DNA of 64,000 bases from Rallus limicola. Taxonomy: Eukaryota > Chordata > Aves > Gruiformes > Rallidae. Below, piece after piece: positions 60,001 to 64,000 of this stretch; within the stretch, counting starts at the first letter, position 1; the number at the start of each line of letters is the position of its first letter. The stretch is from positions 1-64,000 of the forward strand of contig JAKCOZ010000637.1 of assembly GCA_022605955.1 (NCBI GenBank), in the 5' to 3' direction. The notes beneath the pieces were generated by a model. It did no database searches and was not told the origin of the DNA. It saw nothing but the letters and a program-made list of their open reading frames with translations. A program made the translations under genes and the position numbers.

Positions 60001-63000
60001 AGCTTCTTTACTTTGGGAGTCATTGCTGGACGTTTAGCATGTTTTGAACTGCAGTCTGCTAGGGCCGAGAAAAGCACCGTAGGAGGTTCCAGGCATGTTC
60101 CCTCTTTCCAGGCAAAGGAAAAGGTTGAGAGCCAAAGTGACAGGGTCTGCTCGTGTGTCCTGTTAGGAGGTTTCAGACAAGCTATGCCTTTCAGGCCTAG
60201 CTTCTTTACTTTGGGAGTTATTGCTGGACGTTTGGCATGTTTGAACTGCAGTCTGCTAGGGCCGAGAAAAGCACCGTAGGAGGTTCCAGGCATGTTCCCT
60301 CTTTCCAGGCAAAGGAAAAGGCTGAGAGCCAAAGTGACAGGGTCTGCTCGTGTGTCCTGTTAGGAGGTTTCAGACGAGCTATGCCTTTCAGGCCTAGCTT
60401 CTTTACTTTGGAAGTTATTGCTGGACGTTTAGCATGTTTTGAACTGCAGTCTGCTAGGGCCGAGAAAAGCACCGTAGGAGGTTCCAGGCATGTTCCCTCT
60501 TTCCAGGCAAAGGAAAAGGCTGAGAGCCAAAGTGACAGGGTCTGCTCGTGTGTCCTGTTAGGAGGTTTCAGACAAGCTATGCCTTTCAGGCCTAGCTTCT
60601 TTACTTTGGGAGTTATTGCTGGACGTTTAGCATGTTTTGAACTGCAGTCTGCTAGGGCCGAGAAAAGCACCGTAGGAGGTTCCAGGCATGTTCCCTCTTT
60701 CCAGGCAAAGGAAAAGGCTGAGAGCCAAAGTGACAGGGTCTGCTCGTGTGTCCTGTTAGGAGGTTTCAGACAAGCTATGCCTTTCAGGCCTAGCTTCTTT
60801 ACTTTGGGAGTTATTGCTGGACGTTTAGCATGTTTTGAACTGCAGTCTGCTAGGGCCGAGAAAAGCACCGTAGGAGGTTCCAGGCATGTTCCCTCTTTCC
60901 AGGCAAAGGAAAAGGCTGAGAGCCAAAGTGACAGGGTCTGCTCGTGTGTCCTGTTAGGAGGTTTCAGACGAGCTATGCCTTTCAGACCTAGCTTCTTTAC
61001 TTTGGGAGTTATTGCTGGACGTTTAGCATGTTTTGAACTGCAGTCTGCTAGGGCCGAGAAAAGCACCGTAGGAGGTTCCAGGCATGTTCCCTCTTTCCAG
61101 GCAAAGGAAAAGGCTGAGAGCCAAAGTGACAGGGTCTGCTCGTGTGTCCTGTTAGGAGGTTTCAGACAAGCTATGCCTTTCAGGCCTAGCTTCTTTACTT
61201 TGGGAGTTATTGCTGGACGTTTAGCATGTTTTGAACTGCAGTCTGCTAGGGCCGAGAAAAGCACCGTAGGAGGTTCCAGGCATGTTCCCTCTTTCCAGGC
61301 AAAGGAAAAGGCTGAGAGCCAAAGTGACAGGGTCTGCTCGTGTGTCCTGTTAGGAGGTTTCAGACAAGCTATGCCTTTCAGGCCTAGCTTCTTTACTTTG
61401 GGAGTTATTGCTGGACGTTTAGCATGTTTTGAACTGCAGTCTGCTAGGGCCGAGAAAAGCACCGTAGGAGGTTCCAGGCATGTTCCCTCTTTCCAGGCAA
61501 AGGAAAAGGCTGAGAGCCAAAGTGACAGGGTCTGCTCGTGTGTCCTGTTAGGAGGTTTCAGACAAGCTATGCCTTTCAGGCCTAGCTTCTTTACTTTGGA
61601 AGTTATTGCTGGACGTTTAGCATGTTTTGAACTGCAGTCTGCTAGGGCCGAGAAAAGCACCGTAGGAGGTTCCAGGCATGTTCCCTCTTTCCAGGCAAAG
61701 GAAAAGGCTGAGAGCCAAAGTGACAGGGTCTGCTCGTGTGTCCTGTCAGGAGGTTTCAGACGAGCTATGCCTTTCAGGCCTAGCTTCTTTACTTTGGGAG
61801 TTATTGCTGGACGTTTAGCATGTTTTGAACTGCAGTCTGCTAGGGCCGAGAAAAGCACCGTAGGAGGTTCCAGGCATGTTCCCTCTTTCCAGGCAAAGGA
61901 AAAGGCTGAGAGCCAAAGTGACAGGGTCTGCTCGTGTGTCCTGTCAGGAGGTTTCAGACAAGCTATGCCTTTCAGGCCTAGCTTCTTTACTTTGGGAGTT
62001 ATTGCTGGACGTTTAGCATGTTTTGAACTGCAGTCTGCTAGGGCCGAGAAAAGCACCGTAGGAGGTTCCAGGCATGTTCCCCTCTTTCCAGGCAAAGGAA
62101 AAGGCTGAGAGCCAAAGTGACAGGGTCTGCTCGTGTGTCCTGTTAGGAGGTTTCAGACGAGCTATGCCTTTCAGGCCTAGCTTCTTTACTTTGGGAGTTA
62201 TTGCTGGACGTTTAGCATGTTTTGAACTGCAGTCTGCTAGGGCCGAGAAAAGCACCGTAGGAGGTTCCAGGCATGTTCCCTCTTTCCAGGCAAAGGAAAA
62301 AGGCTGAGAGCCAAAAGTGACAGGGTCTGCTCGTGTGTCCTGTTAGGAGGTTTCAGACAAGCTATGCCTTTCAGGCCTAGCTTCTTTACTTTGGGAGTTA
62401 TTGCTGGACGTTTTGCATGTTTTGAACTGCAGTCTGCTAGGGCCGAGAAAAGCACCGTAGGAGGTTCCAGGCATGTTCCCTCTTTCCAGGCAAAGGAAAA
62501 GGCTGAGAGCCAAAGTGACAGGGTCTGCTCGTGTGTCCTGTTAGGAGGTTTCAGACAAGCTATGCCTTTCAGGCCTAGCTTCTTTACTTTGGGAGTTATT
62601 GCTGGACGTTTAGCATGTTTTTGAACTGCAGTCTGCTAGGGCCGAGAAAAGCACCGTAGGAGGTTCCAGGCATGTTCCCTCTTTCCAGGCAAAGGAAAAG
62701 GCTGAGAGCCAAAGTGACAGGGTCTGCTCGTGTGTCCTGTTAGGAGGTTTCAGACAAGCTATGCCTTTCAGGCCTAGCTTCTTTACTTTGGGAGTTATTG
62801 CTGGACGTTTAGCATGTTTTGAACTGCAGTCTGCTAGGGCCGAGAAAAGCACCGTAGGAGGTTCCAGGCATGTTCCCTCTTTCCAGGCAAAGGAAAAGGC
62901 TGAGAGCCAAAGTGACAGGGTCTGCTCGTGTGTCCTGTTAGGAGGTTTCAGACAAGCTATGCCTTTCAGGCCTAGCTTCTTTACTTTGGGAGTCATTGCT

Positions 63001-63355
63001 GGACGTTTAGCATGTTTTGAACTGCAGTCTGCTAGGGCCGAGAAAAGCACCGTAGGAGGGTTCCAGGCATGTTCCCTCTTTCCAGGCAAAGGAAAAGGCT
63101 GAGAGCCAAAGTGACAGGGTCTGCTCGTGTGTCCTGTTAGGAGGTTTCAGACAAGCTATGCCTTTCAGGCCTAGCTTCTTTACTTTGGGAGTTATTGCTG
63201 GACGTTTGGCATGTTTTGAACTGCAGTCTGCTAGGGCCGAGAAAAGCACCGTAGGAGGTTCCAGGCATGTTCCCTCTTTCCAGGCAAAGGAAAAGGCTGA
63301 GAGCCAAAGTGACAGGGTCTGCTCGTGTGTCCTGTTAGGAGGTTTCAGACAAGCT
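57016..63355 (+). repeat. Less ordered monomers with recurrent 36C/51G pairs
   Basis: The stretch opens with four copies, three ending in 'gtcagg', the fourth with 'gatagtc' (57,750). A monomer with 'gagtcatt' (36C) is directly followed by one with 'gtttggcatg' (51G) at 59,194/59,392, 59,986/60,184 and 62,959/63,158; the first two pairs are 792 bp (four monomers) apart. Other markers: 25C at 58,798, 32A monomers at 60,381 and 61,569, 'cagacctag' near 60,985 (StuI site lost), 'gttttgcatg' near 62,412. A T deletion at 60,240-60,242 shifts the register by one. No 9-, 10- or 12-mer unit can be traced here. Confidence 0.75.
62079..63060 (+). other. Small patch of homopolymer insertions
   Basis: Five one-base gains lie within 1 kb after some 48 kb with only one: extra C at 62,079-62,082, extra A at 62,297-62,301, extra A at 62,313-62,316, extra T at 62,618-62,622 and extra G at 63,058-63,060. 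They resemble the indels of 1-13,720 in kind. The sequence after 63,060 is clean again. Confidence 0.85.
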
Positions 63356-63948
63356 ATGCCTTTCAGGCCTAGCTTCTTTACTTTGGGAGTTATTGCTGGA
63401 CGTTTAGCATGTTTTGAACTGCAGTCTGCTAGGGCCGAGAAAAGCACCGTAGGAGGTTCCAGGCATGTTCCCTCTTTCCAGGCAAAGGAAAAGGCTGAGA
63501 GCCAAAGTGACAGGGTCTGCTCGTGTGTCCTGTTAGAAGGTTTCAGACAAGCTATGCCTTTCATGCCTAGCTTCTTTACTTTGGGAGTTATTGCTGGACG
63601 TTTAGCATGTTTTGAACTGCAGTCTGCTAGGGCCGAGAAAAGCACCGTAGGAGGTTCCAGGCATGTTCCCTCTTTCCAGGCAAAGGAAAAGGCTGAGAGC
63701 CAAAGTGACAGGGTCTGCTCGTGTGTCCTGTTAGGAGGTTTCAGACAAGCTATGCCTTTCAGGCCTAGCTTCTTTACTTTGGGAGTTATTGCTGGACGTT
63801 TAGCATGTTTTGAACTGCAGTCTGCTAGGGCCGAGAAAAGCACCGTAGGAGGTTCCAGGCATGTTCCCTCTTTCCAGGCAAAGGAAAAGGCTGAGAGCCA
63901 AAGTGACAGGTCTGCTCGTGTGTCCTGTTAGGAGGTTTCAGACGAGCT
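63356..63948 (+). repeat. Three-monomer HOR terminus
   Basis: The last three complete monomers are one ending 'gttagaagg', one with 'atgcctttcatgcc' (11T), and one with the G deletion (63,909) leading to 'gacgagc'. This is the same signature that ends the HORs at 51,078, 52,859, 55,234 and 57,015. A new HOR copy would therefore be expected to begin at 63,949, where only a partial monomer remains in the window. Confidence 0.88.
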
Positions 63949-64000
63949 ATGCCTTTCAGGCCTAGCTTCTTTACTTTGGGAGTTATTGCTGGACGTTTAG

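Larger units (their letters stand above)
20357..63910 (+). other. Eleven G-deleted monomers used as HOR boundary marks
   Basis: In eleven monomers 'gacagggtctg' reads 'gacaggtctg' (one G of 158-160 missing): 20,357; 24,513; 38,768; 41,934; 44,111; 46,882; 51,039; 52,820; 55,195; 56,975; 63,909. Spacings include 4,156-4,157 bp (21 monomers) three ways: 20,357 to 24,513, 46,882 to 51,039, and 51,039 to 55,195. The first four are followed by 'gacaagc' and a 25C monomer; the last seven by 'gacgagc' and a plain start. Two downstream contexts for one deletion imply recombination between HOR versions. Each deletion also closes the long spurious forward frame. Confidence 0.93.
1..64000 (+). repeat. 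198-bp satellite DNA array, entire window
   Basis: The window consists only of head-to-tail copies of one 198-bp monomer in one orientation, with 323 monomer starts counted at the recurring 'atgcctttcagg'. Neighbouring copies in the clean part usually differ at zero to three positions. No inverted copy, unique DNA or inserted element was seen. Both window ends cut a monomer, so the array continues on each side. Known biology: homogenised megasatellites with higher-order repeats are a hallmark of eukaryotic pericentromeric and centromeric heterochromatin. A centromeric role is inference; the sequence alone does not show it. I do not recognise the family, and no flanking gene is available to suggest the organism. 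Confidence 0.98.

Noticed and set aside
1..64000. CRISPR array
   Set aside because: Repeats are 198 bp, adjoin directly and have no unique spacers; no cas genes are present.
1..64000. Subrepeats of a ribosomal intergenic spacer
   Set aside because: 64 kb contain no rRNA sequence, and the tandem run is far longer than a usual spacer repeat block.
1..64000. Prokaryotic origin with bacterial genes
   Set aside because: No gene, operon, ribosome binding site context or RNA gene is present. The 'aggagg' motifs are part of each monomer and precede no credible gene.
1..64000. Transposon insertions or terminal inverted/long repeats
   Set aside because: Every stretch read is monomer sequence in register; the summed indels explain the length of 13,863-63,949 exactly, leaving no room for an insertion there.
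1..64000. CENP-B box or telomeric repeat
   Set aside because: I saw no match to the CENP-B box core pattern and no telomere-like short repeats in the monomer or its variants.

Overview
The whole window is one tandem satellite DNA array. From base 1 to base 64,000 it is a head-to-tail run of a single 198-bp monomer in one orientation. I count 323 monomer starts. No unique sequence, mobile element, RNA gene or credible protein gene interrupts it, and both ends of the window fall inside the array, so its true length is unknown. The monomer is 50% G+C by hand count, carries one PstI and one StuI site, and is close to one nucleosome repeat in length. Long homogenised arrays of this kind with nested higher-order repeats (HORs) are typical of eukaryotic heterochromatin, especially centromeres. 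Nothing in the sequence identifies the species, and I do not recognise the monomer as a named satellite family.

Layout by region, with monomer phase set at the ATG of 'atgcctttcagg'. (1) 1 to about 13,720: monomers riddled with one-base, mostly homopolymer, insertions; mean spacing is about 200.5 bp. (2) About 13,720 to 62,078: almost perfectly in register at 198 bp. (3) 62,079-63,060: a small second patch of one-base insertions. Across 13,863-63,949 the net length deficit of 8 bases is fully explained by 14 single-base deletions and 6 single-base insertions that I can place.

Monomer variants act as barcodes and reveal nested order. Two successive giant units, 11,652-26,730 (76 monomers) and 26,731-44,150 (88 monomers), carry the same markers in the same order, and the tail of an earlier unit is visible from about 10,445. 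Each unit has an X part (19 versus 36 monomers) and an L part (57 versus 52 monomers). The second X is longer because of an internal 16-mer repeat. The second L has gained two monomers and lost seven, and the loss left a recognisable hybrid monomer at 41,777-41,973. From 44,151 on the organisation changes to 3-mer, 9-mer, 10/12-mer and 21-mer HORs that share a terminal three-monomer signature.

The monomer length is a multiple of three and one frame on each strand lacks stops, so very long open frames arise (up to 4,745 codons at 24,553-38,790). They are by-products of the repeat. The points of most interest are the roughly 15-17 kb super-HOR, the footprints of unequal recombination, the CpG-type substitution pattern, and the sharp change in indel density near 13.7 kb.
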